A stretch of DNA of 64,000 nucleotides from Pseudomonas pharyngis (GTDB lineage: Bacteria > Pseudomonadota > Gammaproteobacteria > Pseudomonadales > Pseudomonadaceae). The notes under the pieces were generated by a model. It worked only from the letters and a program-made list of their open reading frames with translations, ran no database searches and was not told the DNA's origin. The stretch lies in contig NZ_BQID01000008.1 of NCBI RefSeq assembly GCF_021602345.1, positions 62,001 through 126,000 on the forward strand, given 5' to 3'. Numbering within the stretch: position 1 is the stretch's first letter; every line of letters starts with the position of its first letter. The position numbers and the translations under genes were made by a program. Below are positions 44,997 through 54,994 of this stretch, one piece after another.

Positions 44997-45804
44997 CAGC
45001 AAATCCTTTACGTGTTTTCTGGAACCAGGCAAAGCCTAGCCAGGCAATGCAGGTAGTGGCGATCCAATAGATTCCCAATATCTCGAAATTCGGCAGTTTC
45101 CCCCAGAACAAGACATCGCGTGTCATCTCGATCGCGGGGGTCAGCGGATTGAGGTAGAGCAAATGACGGTATGCCTCGGGAAGCGCGGTCGCAGGATAGA
45201 AGATAGGACTCAGGAACATTAGAACCGTCGTCAAGATACCGATGAATTGGGACACGTCGCGCAGATAAACTCCCAGCGACGCCAAGGCCCAACTGACCCC
45301 CATGATAAACATTACAAAAGGGATCACGATCAGTGGCAGGTACAACACAGTCGCATGCGGCATGCCGAAAAATATTGCATAGGCGATGAACCAGACGCCA
45401 AGGCTGATGGCCGCGTGAAACAACGCAGATCCCAAAACCACCACTGGCAGGATTTCAAGAGGATAAACCACCTTCTTGACGAAGTTGACCTTGCCGAGAA
45501 TCAAACCCGGTGCCCGATTAATGCATTCGGAAAACAGATTGAAAATGATCAAGCCCGCAAACAAGATGAGAGCAAACTCAGTCTTCGAATCACTGTCCAC
45601 ACTCCAGCGGGCACGAAGCACTGCACTGAATACGAATGTGTAAACCGCAAGCATCAACAGCGGGTTAAAAAATGACCAGAGCAACCCCATCGCCGAGCCG
45701 CGGTACCTGCCCAGCACCTCCCGTATTGTCGACGCTTTAATCAGAGCGATATTGCGCCAGAGGCTGGCGAACATTTCCAATGGGTTGGCAGAAAACTGGC
45801 GCAT
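44986..45804 (-). CDS. wzm: O-polysaccharide ABC exporter permease Wzm
   Basis: 272 residues with about six membrane helices (around 35-58, 70-90, 115-140, 148-172, 180-200, 240-260). It is an ABC-2 type transporter: REVLGRYRGSAMGLLWSFFNPLLM precedes helix one, and LTTVLMFLSPIFYP is the family's usual later helix. It carries completed undecaprenyl-linked O-polysaccharide across the inner membrane with Wzt. ATG 45804 has GAGG upstream; a TTG one codon earlier also exists. First gene of the export operon, with 775 bases of non-coding DNA before it. Confidence 0.94.
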   Translation of the reverse strand: MRQFSANPLEMFASLWRNIALIKASTIREVLGRYRGSAMGLLWSFFNPLLMLAVYTFVFSAVLRARWSVDSDSKTEFALILFAGLIIFNLFSECINRAPGLILGKVNFVKKVVYPLEILPVVVLGSALFHAAISLGVWFIAYAIFFGMPHATVLYLPLIVIPFVMFIMGVSWALASLGVYLRDVSQFIGILTTVLMFLSPIFYPATALPEAYRHLLYLNPLTPAIEMTRDVLFWGKLPNFEILGIYWIATTCIAWLGFAWFQKTRKGFADVL

Positions 45805-46579
45805 CAATCAAAACCTCAGCAAAAAAATGCAGGTCGGCACGCATCACGAGCCGCGAGCGTTGGGATCATACCCAAGGAGGAAAAGCCAAAGCTTCTGTGA
45901 AAAAAACCGCGTTCCTCTGCGCAAGGCTTGAGGCAGGTCGGCGCATTGTCGAACATTTTCAGGGAGTTCCATTCATGAGAGGAAGCATTTCCTTTACAAA
46001 ACCACGCAGATCTCGATGGGTCGCAAAAATCAGGACGGGTGATTTCCAGCGTACGAGGAGCCTCGTTGAAAAGAGAGCGTGGCAAAACGGGCGCTTCCTT
46101 CAAAACTGCATGACTGCACAACCGCAGCAAGTGAAGCCACGGCCACACATAAGTGAAGCATCCACCCCAGCCAACAGATGGCACCGATGACATGGCTGTG
46201 TCTCATGCCGAAGCGAGGCATGACTGGCACGCCCCGGAAGTGGGAATCACGCGATTGATCTGCGACACGGCGGTCAATATTTTGTCGGATGATATCATTC
46301 AATACGACGGAGAAACACGGGTTTTCCCTTGGAGCGCGTCCGTCAGACGCGAGCGCGGAGCCCATGGAAACGCAGAACATCTGCTAGACTTCCTGCCGCC
46401 TGCAGCTCACTTCATCGGAAAAAAAACCGCGCCCGGCATGACCCGAATAAGGGCCAGAACCCCATCGGCAGCGCGCTGGAAAACTTTAATTTCTTTCGTT
46501 TTCAGCGATCAATAAGTGAAACAAACCGCCTGAACAGGCGGCTTTTTTCAAGACAACTAAATTCAATGGAGCGATAAGA
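45805..46579. other. 775-bp non-coding region upstream of wzm
   Basis: No gene recognised. It must contain the promoter of the wzm operon. A hairpin terminator for the upstream operon is at its right end. The open frames across it (such as 46153-46515, plus) lack family resemblance and good ribosome-binding sites. No JUMPstart/ops element was seen. GC content is mixed, which suggests old rearrangement or lost genes. Confidence 0.5.
46526..46548. terminator. Terminator at the end of the rmlB-to-GT2 operon
   Basis: Stem CCGCCTG (46526-46532) with CAGGCGG (46535-46541). Six T follow on the plus strand, TTTGTTT on the minus strand. It lies about 40 bases after the stop of the two-domain glycosyltransferase; it could also end an unseen plus-strand transcript. 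Confidence 0.75.
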
Positions 46580-48493
46580 TCAACGATAATTTTCGCAAGA
46601 CTTCACCGCACGATTCTTGGCGAGAAAATATGCCTCATGAAGCTGCTTGTGACGAGCGACTCTCACATCCGACTGGGCAGGCGTCCTGAACAGCGAAGTA
46701 GTTTTTGGAACATAACTAAACTTGTTTTTATAACCATAACGGAGCCAAAGATTCCAGTCCTCAAGATTGCTCATATCAATCTCAAAACCGCCTCGAGACA
46801 AATACAACTCACGCATAAATAAAATTGATTGAATCGGTATGTAGTTATGATCAAGCAACGTCTCGTAATCGAACTCCTGCCTAAAGGAATCATGCGTTTC
46901 ATGAGTGAGTTCCACATACCGACCACTGCTCTCAGTGACAGTACCCACCTCCATCGCCAGCGAATAAGCTGCAACAGCCTCTTGATCTTTTAATAGAGCG
47001 GCAACCAGCACTTCTACGTGATCAGAAAAAAGCAGGTCGTCATCGTCGAGAAACATGCAGTATTTGCCCGTGGCCATTTCCAGGCCGTAGTTACCCGTCA
47101 CCGAGCGCCCTACCTTGTCCAGGCCGAAAAATCGAACGCTGCGTCCCGCCGAGATCGGCGTATTGTCCACAAGCGGCTTCATCGTTACCCCACCATCTTC
47201 CACCACAATCAACTCGATATTGCGGTAGGTTTGATTGAGTACCGACATGATCGACTGTCGTAGAAACTCGTCACGCTTCTGGTAAGTACGCGTGACGATC
47301 GTCACTAACGGCTGCTCGACGAGAGGCTCACCCACGCGCCAGAACGCCCCGTCCCTGATCATTTCATAATCAAATCCCCTGAAAGGAAAACTGACACCAC
47401 TTTGTCGACCTTTTCCCCCAAGAAAATGTGGCGCTTTTCTTATCATGCGCAGGACACTGCCCATTACATCGCGCCGAGACCCCGGATACACCTCCGGCCT
47501 GAGGATCAATAAAAACTGCAGTGCAAGCCCGCCCACCTTATCGATCCAGTTGCCGTAACGCAGGCGCAGATAAGCATTGGCCAAAGTGCTACCAACGTAT
47601 TGAATCGGCTTTACCTGATTTTCATGTTCATAGGTGTAGTGGTAAACCACGGCGCCAGGGCAGTATTTCAGCCGATAACCGTATGACCTGAAACGGTAGG
47701 ATAATTCGACATCCTCTCCATACATGAATATCTGACTTTCATAACCCCCAACCTGCACATAAGCGGCTCGCCTGATCAGGATGCAGGCATGTGACGACCA
47801 GTTCGTTTCGAGGGTTACCGGATCGTAGTATTTTGGATGCTCGAAAGGAGCCTGCCTCATTTCCCACGATGCAACATCGTCCTGCCCTGACGCCAAAGCA
47901 GAGGTCACAACTTGTTCTAAGGCTTCCACCGAAAAATGAATATCGATGTTACTCACTAGAAAATAATCGGCAGTACCTATGGAGATTGCTCGATCATGCC
48001 CGGCGCCAAAGCCTATATTGTCGCCACGAATAATATTAAAACCGCCAAACAGGTTACCGTAACCGTTCTTCCAACGTTCAAGCTCTTCGACGGTATTATC
48101 CGAAGAACCGTTGTCTACGAAATAGAGATTCAGCTTCTCACAAGGATAACTTTGCGCTTTCAAAGAATCGAAGAAGCCGTCGACCCACTTGGAGCTATTG
48201 TAAGTAACGATAGATATATCTATCGCCGGACGTTCAACACAATCAGAAGAGGGCAATACATGGGAAAAGCGACGCTGCGCCAACGCCTGGAGGGCATTGA
48301 CATTATTCTTGGAATCGATAAGTGAAAATAGCCACAATCGAACTTTTCGTGAAAACAGCCCTACTCGGACCCGCACACTCGCTAGAAAAGGAAATTTCTG
48401 ATAAAGCGGCCGAAGAACCGCTTTTGGGTTCAAAAGTAATTCACGCGGGCTAGACAGGCAGCGGGTAATAAATGATTTCTTCGAAGACCTCAT
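46580..48493 (-). CDS. Two-domain family 2 glycosyltransferase
   Basis: 637 residues from ATG 48493. First GT2 domain about 90-330: ISIVTYNSSKWVDGFFDSL, VDNGSSDNT, SNIDIHF, and GEDVELSYRFRSYGY. Second GT2 domain about 395-620: VTIVTRTYQKRDEFL, VVEDGGVT, and FLDDDDLLF (DxD metal site). Two catalytic domains in one chain suggest addition of two sugars, or a polymerising role. The A/T content is visibly higher than in flanking genes, a sign of transfer. A TTG at 48502 is better spaced from AGGA and is an alternative start. It lies 187 bases downstream of wbpL in the same direction. Confidence 0.9.
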   Translation of the reverse strand: MRSSKKSFITRCLSSPRELLLNPKAVLRPLYQKFPFLASVRVRVGLFSRKVRLWLFSLIDSKNNVNALQALAQRRFSHVLPSSDCVERPAIDISIVTYNSSKWVDGFFDSLKAQSYPCEKLNLYFVDNGSSDNTVEELERWKNGYGNLFGGFNIIRGDNIGFGAGHDRAISIGTADYFLVSNIDIHFSVEALEQVVTSALASGQDDVASWEMRQAPFEHPKYYDPVTLETNWSSHACILIRRAAYVQVGGYESQIFMYGEDVELSYRFRSYGYRLKYCPGAVVYHYTYEHENQVKPIQYVGSTLANAYLRLRYGNWIDKVGGLALQFLLILRPEVYPGSRRDVMGSVLRMIRKAPHFLGGKGRQSGVSFPFRGFDYEMIRDGAFWRVGEPLVEQPLVTIVTRTYQKRDEFLRQSIMSVLNQTYRNIELIVVEDGGVTMKPLVDNTPISAGRSVRFFGLDKVGRSVTGNYGLEMATGKYCMFLDDDDLLFSDHVEVLVAALLKDQEAVAAYSLAMEVGTVTESSGRYVELTHETHDSFRQEFDYETLLDHNYIPIQSILFMRELYLSRGGFEIDMSNLEDWNLWLRYGYKNKFSYVPKTTSLFRTPAQSDVRVARHKQLHEAYFLAKNRAVKSCENYR

Positions 48494-48679
48494 ACCGAAC
48501 AATTTATCCTATAAAAATATTTTTCAATTTTTTGAAAACTTAGACTTTACACCGTTTGACCGCAAGCCTGCCTGTAACTTTTACAACCTGATCGCTGAAC
48601 AGCTTACCCTCAGCAACCGATACGATATTCGAACAAACGGCAAATCTGCAGCTATAGTCGATAAACTTTCAGATCGGGC

Positions 48680-49708
48680 TCATTGCTGGCCTTGCTGAAC
48701 TTCCATCACGCCGGCGTTATATTTTTTGGCAGCAAACACCAGCGGCAGGTAAGCAATCAGCAGGGCTACGCCCCCCGGAATTAACCCGATTGCCGCCATA
48801 ATCGCGAACGGCGTCAGCCATAACAGGTTAATCGCCAAGACACCGAAAACCACAGTCTTGTGGCTACCATATTGTCGAGAAGCATATTGATAGGCATGAC
48901 TGCGATGCGCTTCGTAGACTTTATCGCCACGAAGCAATCGCCGTAGAAGTGTCCAGGTAGCATCAACGATGAACACCCCCAGCAGTATGAGCCAGCACCA
49001 CAGTAAGTCGGGGGCCTTTGCGCAAGCGATTATTGCCAACAAACCGATGGTCAACCCGAGGAAGCCACTGCCGGCATCGCCCATGAAAATTCGGGCTGGA
49101 GGAAAATTCCAGCAAAGAAAACCCGAGACAGCAGCCACCAGCAGCAATGGAATCCAGGCCAGAATCTGATATCCGCTCAGCCAATACACAAGACAGGCTG
49201 CCAGGCAGACAGAGATAGCCTCGACGCTTGCCAGCCCATCAATGCCGTCCATAAAGTTATACAGATTGAGCAACCAGACCAGATAGATCGAAAAAAACAC
49301 GCCGGTAAACCACTTCCAGTCGAGCAGCCAACCGAATAGCGATATCTGCGCTCCAGAACCGAGCCAATACAACGCCCAGCCTGCAGCCAAAAAATGCCCC
49401 AAGAGCCGCCATTTGGCCGCAATGTGTCCGTGGTCATCCGCAAAACCCAACACCGCAACCAAGGCTCCCGCTCCCGATAAGCCGAGCATCGTCGGCAAGT
49501 CGATCAGCAGCAAGTAGTAAGACACGGGCAGCATCAGCAGGAAAGACACGACTATTGCCACCCCGCCGCCTCGCGGCGTTGGCAGGGTGTGAGAGCTTCG
49601 AGCGTTTGGGATATCGATCAAACTGTTGGCCAGGGCATACCGACGCAAGGCATACGTCAGCAGTAGCGAAATGAAGAACACTGAAAGTAACAACACGCAA
49701 AAAATCAT
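48680..49708 (-). CDS. wbpL: WbpL-type undecaprenyl-phosphate glycosyl-1-phosphate transferase
   Basis: 342 residues with about ten to eleven membrane helices. Conserved loops of the WecA/MraY group: NARSSHTLPTPRGGG (about 35-49), FADDHGHI (Mg-binding aspartates), NLYNFMDGIDGLAS, and FMGDAGSGFLGL, with the final HRSHAYQYASR loop. It transfers a GlcNAc-type sugar 1-phosphate, in P. aeruginosa FucNAc or QuiNAc made via WbpM, to undecaprenyl phosphate to start O-polysaccharide synthesis at the inner membrane. ATG 49708 overlaps the epimerase stop (ATGA), so translation is coupled. Confidence 0.93.
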   Translation of the reverse strand: MIFCVLLLSVFFISLLLTYALRRYALANSLIDIPNARSSHTLPTPRGGGVAIVVSFLLMLPVSYYLLLIDLPTMLGLSGAGALVAVLGFADDHGHIAAKWRLLGHFLAAGWALYWLGSGAQISLFGWLLDWKWFTGVFFSIYLVWLLNLYNFMDGIDGLASVEAISVCLAACLVYWLSGYQILAWIPLLLVAAVSGFLCWNFPPARIFMGDAGSGFLGLTIGLLAIIACAKAPDLLWCWLILLGVFIVDATWTLLRRLLRGDKVYEAHRSHAYQYASRQYGSHKTVVFGVLAINLLWLTPFAIMAAIGLIPGGVALLIAYLPLVFAAKKYNAGVMEVQQGQQ

Positions 49709-50667
49709 TTTATTTGAGTATCCAGATAGTGTCTGACCGTCTGCAGTATTGCGCGATCCACACTCACGGGAGGCGACCATCCGAGAACAGACTGCGTCCT
49801 GGCAATATCAACCTCGAGAGAATCGAAGAGTCGCTGGGCGATCAGATTTTTCCCGAGCAGCGTGAGCAAAGCTTTCAACGCCCACACCGGAACCGGTATC
49901 AACAATGCGGGGCGGCCAAGCGCTCTGTTTATAATTTGCAGCAACCGAGTGGTGGAAACGCTCACACCATCACTGACCAGAAAAGTATTATCTGGTGCGG
50001 CTGGATGATCGATACAAACGACAATCAAATCCACCAGGTTGCTTAGCGAAACCAGGCTTCTGCTGTTCTCGACACTTCCCAAAGGCAGTGGCACGCCCTT
50101 GTTCAGCCAGTCCATCATGCTTAAAAAATTGGCGCGCACCCCTGGACCATAGACCAGCGGCGGCCGGATGATCACCACCTCCATCCCCGTTTGCTGGCCG
50201 ATTTCACGCAACCGCTGTTCCGCTTCGTGTTTGGAGCGCCCATAAGGATCATGAGGAGCAGGATCATCATCAAACTTGAAGGGTGATCCACCGACAGTAC
50301 GCTCACCATTCACCTTTATCGAACTGATAAAAATGAAACGCGTAACACCTGCGGCAGCCGCCTTGAGGGCCAATGCCACAGTACCTTCCACATTGACTTT
50401 GCGAAACTCAGTCAATGCATCCTGCGCATCTTCGTTCATTACATGGACGCGCGCTGCACAATGAACCACCACCTGAATGCCTTTGAGGTCCGGCACCTGT
50501 GAGCGCTCTCCGAGCGGACAGTGCAATACCCGACAAAGCCCCGCCAACCGCGAGACACTGCGAACCGCAGCGACGGGTGTGAACTTGCGATCCAGGAGCA
50601 ATCTGAGGATGACGGCCTCACCAACAAAACCAGAGGCCCCCGTCACCAATACATTCGGTGAATTCAT
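49705..50667 (-). CDS. UDP-4-keto-6-deoxy-HexNAc reductase-like epimerase (WbpV/WbpK group)
   Basis: 320 residues, extended SDR. VTGASGFVGEAVIL (7-20), catalytic ISSIKVNGE and YGRSKHEAE (Tyr/Lys about 143-147), then RPPLVYGPGVRANF. This pattern, together with its place next to wbpL, is that of the WbpV/WbpK/FnlB-like enzymes that reduce the WbpM product to UDP-QuiNAc or UDP-FucNAc. Which epimer is formed cannot be read from sequence. It overlaps both neighbours by four bases. Confidence 0.88.
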   Translation of the reverse strand: MNSPNVLVTGASGFVGEAVILRLLLDRKFTPVAAVRSVSRLAGLCRVLHCPLGERSQVPDLKGIQVVVHCAARVHVMNEDAQDALTEFRKVNVEGTVALALKAAAAGVTRFIFISSIKVNGERTVGGSPFKFDDDPAPHDPYGRSKHEAEQRLREIGQQTGMEVVIIRPPLVYGPGVRANFLSMMDWLNKGVPLPLGSVENSRSLVSLSNLVDLIVVCIDHPAAPDNTFLVSDGVSVSTTRLLQIINRALGRPALLIPVPVWALKALLTLLGKNLIAQRLFDSLEVDIARTQSVLGWSPPVSVDRAILQTVRHYLDTQIK

Positions 50668-51587
50668 CTAACCTTTTTCCCTACGATCGCCGTTGCCCAG
50701 CAAATCAGGAAAAAGAATACCTTGTCACGTACACGTCGCCGACAGTTCCAGGCGCTCAAAGAGAGTTTCATCAACTGCAAGCGCCCCAAACGGAACCAGG
50801 ACCGAACGAAAGGATCCTGATGCTTATCAACTAGTGCAGCAATCAGTTGCACTTGAGAAAACCACCATCCGTCGTGAATGGTTTTATAGCGTACCGCTAG
50901 GGAATTGATTCCGATATTCGCGCCAACTTGATTGCTTTCATGCTGGCGGTACTGCATTGAAGGAACAGGATCCGTGAACCAGCGAAAACCATTGCTTCGG
51001 GCAAACGCATAACAGTACCAATCATGCAGACTGACGTCCTGCAATTGTTGCCACTGGGCAACCACTGCCGCCTTGAGATTGGCCGCAAGTCGATGACTGA
51101 AGACATAAGTGCAACCAGGCCCCGCCGCTTCGAACAGATAGTCCCAAGCAACCTGAGGCTGCGCCTTATCGATCAAATGAGTCTTACCGCAACCCCAAAA
51201 TGCGACGACATTACTAGAATAACCATCCGCCTTCAGCTCACCGAGTTTCTCATGCGCTCGCCGCAGCTTGTTGCCACTCCAGATATCATCCTGATCAGCA
51301 AATGCAATTAAATCGAATCCATCAAAGTCCACGTCGCGAATCAGTCTGAAAAAGTTCCGCGAAGCACCACCGAAGCTGCCTGCAGGCGGCAACACCACGA
51401 CATTCGAATGAACAGCGGCGTATTCAGCGCACCAGGCTTCAGTTCCGTCCGTTGACGGATCAATGCTGATAAACACTTTCACATCAACCGCGGACTGCTC
51501 AAGAATCGAGGTTATCTGTTCTTCGATCCATTGCATTCCGTTGAAGGCAGCCAGTAAAACTGCAACCTTGGGATGTTTAACTGGCAT
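50664..51587 (-). CDS. Family 2 glycosyltransferase (rhamnosyltransferase-like)
   Basis: 307 residues. Catalytic GT2 domain 5-230: VAVLLAAFNGMQWIEEQI, ISIDPSTDGTEAW, and FADQDDIW with the DxD-type metal site. The ADQDDIW form is common in bacterial rhamnosyltransferases. With rmlBDA just upstream, a dTDP-linked 6-deoxyhexose donor is likely (inference). ATG 51587 has AGGA five bases upstream and was preferred over an in-frame GTG at 51641 that directly follows the rmlA stop. Confidence 0.88.
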   Translation of the reverse strand: MPVKHPKVAVLLAAFNGMQWIEEQITSILEQSAVDVKVFISIDPSTDGTEAWCAEYAAVHSNVVVLPPAGSFGGASRNFFRLIRDVDFDGFDLIAFADQDDIWSGNKLRRAHEKLGELKADGYSSNVVAFWGCGKTHLIDKAQPQVAWDYLFEAAGPGCTYVFSHRLAANLKAAVVAQWQQLQDVSLHDWYCYAFARSNGFRWFTDPVPSMQYRQHESNQVGANIGINSLAVRYKTIHDGWWFSQVQLIAALVDKHQDPFVRSWFRLGRLQLMKLSLSAWNCRRRVRDKVFFFLICWATAIVGKKVR

Positions 51588-51643
51588 ACCTGTCCTGTCA
51601 AAAGCTGTTCGAGCGTTGCCGCCGAAAAGGTCAAAAAACACCT

Positions 51644-52534
51644 TTAGTGAGAAGACGCATCCAGCAGTTTCTGCAAGTACTGACCATAACCGGTCTTCTT
51701 GAGCGCATCAGCCTGGCGCCCCAGTTGCTCGGCGGTGATCCAGCTGTTGTGATAAGCGATTTCTTCCAGACAGGCGACCTTCAGACCTTGGCGCTGTTCG
51801 ATCGTATGCACGAAGTGACTGGCCTCAAGCAGCGAATCGTGAGTACCGGTATCCAGCCAAGCGAATCCGCGGCCGAGCATCTCGACGTTGAGCGACTTAC
51901 GCTCTAGGTAAGCACGGTTCACGTCGGTAATTTCCAGCTCGCCACGTTCAGAGGGCTTGATGCTCTTCGCAATCCCGACAACGTCGTTATCGTAAAAGTA
52001 CAGGCCGGTAACCGCGTAGTTGGACTTCGGTTTCAGCGGCTTCTCTTCAATGCTCAGCGCTCGACCGGTAGCATCAAACTCAACTACGCCGAAACGCTCG
52101 GGATCGGAAACGTGGTAGCCGAAAACTGTCGCGCCACTCTTTTGTTCGGTTGCAGAGCGCAAGTTGTCCGAGAAATGTTGTCCGTAGAAGATGTTGTCAC
52201 CCAGGATCAGGCAGCAAGGATCTTCGCCAATAAACTCTTCACCGATAATGAACGCCTGAGCTAGACCGTCCGGACTAGGCTGCTCGGCGTAAGTCAATTC
52301 GATACCGTACTGGCTACCGTCACCCAGCAGCTTGCGGAAGCACGGCAAATCATCCGGCGTGGAGATGATCAGGATCTCGCGCATACCTGCCAGCATCAGT
52401 ACCGACAACGGATAAAAAATCATCGGCTTGTCGTAGATCGGCAGCATCTGCTTCGATACGCCGAGAGTCAACGGATGCAGGCGCGTTCCCGAGCCACCGG
52501 CGAGGATGATGCCTTTACGATTTGTCGTGTTCAT
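51644..52534 (-). CDS. rmlA: RmlA, glucose-1-phosphate thymidylyltransferase
   Basis: 296 residues. It makes dTDP-glucose from dTTP and glucose 1-phosphate. The N-terminal nucleotide-binding motif [16 protein letters not shown], then [42 protein letters not shown] and [14 protein letters not shown] are all RmlA signatures. It overlaps rmlD by four bases. It belongs to the rmlB-rmlD-rmlA set, which lacks rmlC in this window. Confidence 0.97.
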   Translation of the reverse strand: MNTTNRKGIILAGGSGTRLHPLTLGVSKQMLPIYDKPMIFYPLSVLMLAGMREILIISTPDDLPCFRKLLGDGSQYGIELTYAEQPSPDGLAQAFIIGEEFIGEDPCCLILGDNIFYGQHFSDNLRSATEQKSGATVFGYHVSDPERFGVVEFDATGRALSIEEKPLKPKSNYAVTGLYFYDNDVVGIAKSIKPSERGELEITDVNRAYLERKSLNVEMLGRGFAWLDTGTHDSLLEASHFVHTIEQRQGLKVACLEEIAYHNSWITAEQLGRQADALKKTGYGQYLQKLLDASSH

Positions 52535-53424
52535 TTGTTCAGAACTTCCCTAAGCATTCGGGTAACACCACTTTGCCAATCCGGCAAGTGTAGAGAAAAA
52601 TTGTCGCGCAGTTTTTGAGTATCCAGCCGAGAGTTCAGAGGACGTCGCGCCGGTGTCGGATAATCAACGGTGCTGATCGGATTGACGGCTGTAACCGCAA
52701 GCTCTTCACCATTCGCCTTGGCCCACTGAATGACATGGCTGGCATAACCGTGCCAAGACACTTGGCCGGCGGCTGCAAGATGATAAATGCCCACCAGCTC
52801 TGGGCGCTGCTGGATCTTGGCGATGGCCAGAGCAGTCACGTCAGCAATTAGATCAGCGCCCGTTGGAGCACCGATCTGATCGGCGATCACGCTCAGCGTT
52901 TCTCGATCCTTGGCAAGGCGCAGCATGGTTTTGGCGAAGTTGTTGCCGCGCGCGCCGTAGACCCAACTGGTCCGCAGAATCAGATACTTGCAGCCTGAGG
53001 ACGTTATCGCCTGTTCGCCAGCTAGCTTGCTTGAACCGTAATAATTAACCGGTGCAACAGCGTCAGTCTCCTGCCAAGGCCGCACACCTTCACCACTGAA
53101 GACATAGTCAGTCGAGTAGTGAATCAGCCATGCGCCCAACGACGCTGCCTCTTTGGCCATGACACCACTCGCCTGAGCGTTCACACGATCCGCCAGCTCG
53201 GTCTCCGATTCTGCCTGGTCTACTGCCGTGTAGGCTGCAGCGTTGACGATTACGTCCGGCTTCACCTGACGGATCGTCGCACGCAGCACATCCAGATCGC
53301 AAAGGTCGCCACTCAGACCGTCCACCGGGTGACGGTCCAGGGCGATCAACTCGCCCAGAGGCGCCAGGGAGCGTTGAAGCTCCCAGCCGACTTGGCCGTT
53401 TTTCCCAAGCAGGAGAATTTTCAT
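52531..53424 (-). CDS. rmlD: RmlD, dTDP-4-dehydrorhamnose reductase
   Basis: 297 residues. [17 protein letters not shown] (4-20, cofactor binding), [25 protein letters not shown] and YGSSKLAGE (catalytic Tyr/Lys) are RmlD hallmarks. It performs the last step of dTDP-L-rhamnose synthesis with NAD(P)H. ATG/TGA overlaps of four bases on both sides indicate a tightly coupled operon. Without an rmlC product it lacks its usual substrate, so RmlC must come from elsewhere in the genome. Confidence 0.96.
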   Translation of the reverse strand: MKILLLGKNGQVGWELQRSLAPLGELIALDRHPVDGLSGDLCDLDVLRATIRQVKPDVIVNAAAYTAVDQAESETELADRVNAQASGVMAKEAASLGAWLIHYSTDYVFSGEGVRPWQETDAVAPVNYYGSSKLAGEQAITSSGCKYLILRTSWVYGARGNNFAKTMLRLAKDRETLSVIADQIGAPTGADLIADVTALAIAKIQQRPELVGIYHLAAAGQVSWHGYASHVIQWAKANGEELAVTAVNPISTVDYPTPARRPLNSRLDTQKLRDNFSLHLPDWQSGVTRMLREVLNK

Positions 53425-54497
53425 GCCTTGCCCGAGCGATCCGCGTAATTCTGATCAATCCATTGCTGATAGGCACCGCTCTTCACGTGCGCTACCCACT
53501 CAGTGTTGTTCAGATACCACTCAACGGTTTTACGGATACCGGTGTCGAAGGTTTCTTCCGGTGTCCAGCCTAGCTCGCGCTGAATTTTGCTGGCATCGAT
53601 AGCGTAACGCTGATCATGACCAGGACGATCCTGCACATAGGTGATCAGGCCCGCGTGCGGACGGTGCGCCGAGTCCGGGCGCAACTCATCAAGCAGTGCA
53701 CACAGGGTGTGAACGACTTCGATGTTTTGCTTTTCGTTATGACCACCGATGTTGTAAGTCTCACCAATGACACCTTCGGTCACGACTTTGTACAAGGCAC
53801 GGGCGTGATCTTCGACATACAACCAATCACGAACCTGATTGCCTTTGCCATAGACAGGCAACGGCTTACCTTCCAGCGCGTTGAGAATGATCAACGGGAT
53901 CAACTTCTCAGGAAAGTGGCAAGGTCCATAGTTATTCGAGCAGTTGGTGACCAGAGTCGGCAGGCCGTATGTACGGGCCCAGGCACGAACCAGGTGATCG
54001 GAGCTGGCTTTGCTGGCCGAGTACGGCGAGCTTGGCTGATACGGGGTGGTTTCCCTAAAGAGATCTTCCGGACCTTCCAGGTCACCGTAAACTTCATCCG
54101 TTGAAATATGGTGGAAGCGAAAAGCTGCCTTGCGGGCATCATCCAGCGCAGCCCAATAATGACGCGCAGCTTCCAGCAAAGTGTAAGTGCCGATGATGTT
54201 GGTCTGAACGAATTCGGAAGGACCGGAGATCGAGCGATCGACGTGGGACTCTGCGGCCAGGTGCATGATCGCATCCGGTTGGTGTTCACGCAGTACACGA
54301 TCGATCTGCTCACGGTCGCAGATATCGACGCGCTCAAACGCATAACGCGAGCTTCCGCTGACTTCGGCCAACGACTCAAGGTTACCTGCATACGTCAACT
54401 TATCGACGTTGATCACTGCGTCGGTAGTATTGGAAATGATATGACGGATGACCGCCGAGCCGATAAACCCGGCGCCGCCGGTTACTAGAATTTTCAC
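53421..54497 (-). CDS. rmlB: RmlB, dTDP-glucose 4,6-dehydratase
   Basis: 358 residues from GTG 54497. [18 protein letters not shown] at the start, [21 protein letters not shown] (catalytic Asp/Glu), and [14 protein letters not shown] are RmlB motifs. It converts dTDP-glucose to dTDP-4-keto-6-deoxyglucose. The GTG start was chosen because the Rossmann strand begins directly there; the upstream extension to 54563 lacks homology-like sequence. First gene of the O-polysaccharide operon, about 230 bases downstream of the DUF1049 gene. Confidence 0.96.
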   Translation of the reverse strand: MKILVTGGAGFIGSAVIRHIISNTTDAVINVDKLTYAGNLESLAEVSGSSRYAFERVDICDREQIDRVLREHQPDAIMHLAAESHVDRSISGPSEFVQTNIIGTYTLLEAARHYWAALDDARKAAFRFHHISTDEVYGDLEGPEDLFRETTPYQPSSPYSASKASSDHLVRAWARTYGLPTLVTNCSNNYGPCHFPEKLIPLIILNALEGKPLPVYGKGNQVRDWLYVEDHARALYKVVTEGVIGETYNIGGHNEKQNIEVVHTLCALLDELRPDSAHRPHAGLITYVQDRPGHDQRYAIDASKIQRELGWTPEETFDTGIRKTVEWYLNNTEWVAHVKSGAYQQWIDQNYADRSGKA

Positions 54498-54727
54498 GCG
54501 AAACCATACCCTTGAGTTACTGACAGGGCCGCCAACCGAGCGCTGTCTAATCCATGAATGCAAAAGCCATCATTTCAGCCGTGGCTTCTGACGATGTCAG
54601 TCTGAACCGACGTGGGAATATGCCACTATCGGACGAGCGCAGCATTTTACAGCTTAATGAACGTTTTACTAATGGATATAGACAAGCTGTGGCTAAAGTT
54701 TAGTTCGCCTTTACTTCCATGTAGCAA

Positions 54728-54967
54728 TCAGACCAGACGCTTGCGTGAAGCTCTGGACGAACGTCCCAGAAACCAGCCAAAAACCGGCCCTATCAGCATA
54801 CCCGCGAGCAATGCACCCACAGTAATCACCGACACTGGAAGTTGCGGCCCCTCCCAACCAAGAAACAACAGGGAGACCGATTGCTGATTTTCGAGAACGA
54901 ACGCAAGGATCGCCAACACAACCAATAGAATCAGAACGGAAAGCAGAATGCGCTTGAGATTATTCAT
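54728..54967 (-). CDS. LapA-like (DUF1049) small membrane protein
   Basis: 79 residues with two membrane helices (about 5-25 and 45-68) separated by a short loop containing ENQQSVSLLFLGW, typical of DUF1049/LapA. E. coli LapA is linked to LapB in control of lipopolysaccharide synthesis; no lapB gene is seen here. AAGGAG precedes ATG 54967. It lies 27 bases after ihfB in the same direction, so probably co-transcribed with ihfB, a widespread pairing in gamma-proteobacteria. Confidence 0.9.
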   Translation of the reverse strand: MNNLKRILLSVLILLVVLAILAFVLENQQSVSLLFLGWEGPQLPVSVITVGALLAGMLIGPVFGWFLGRSSRASRKRLV

Positions 54968-54994
54968 GAGCAACTCCTTGCGTAACGGTGACCG

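Noticed and set aside
46153-46515. Plus-strand 120-codon frame before the 46526 hairpin
   Set aside because: No ribosome-binding site of note, no family resemblance and biased composition; the hairpin is explained as the end of the minus-strand operon.
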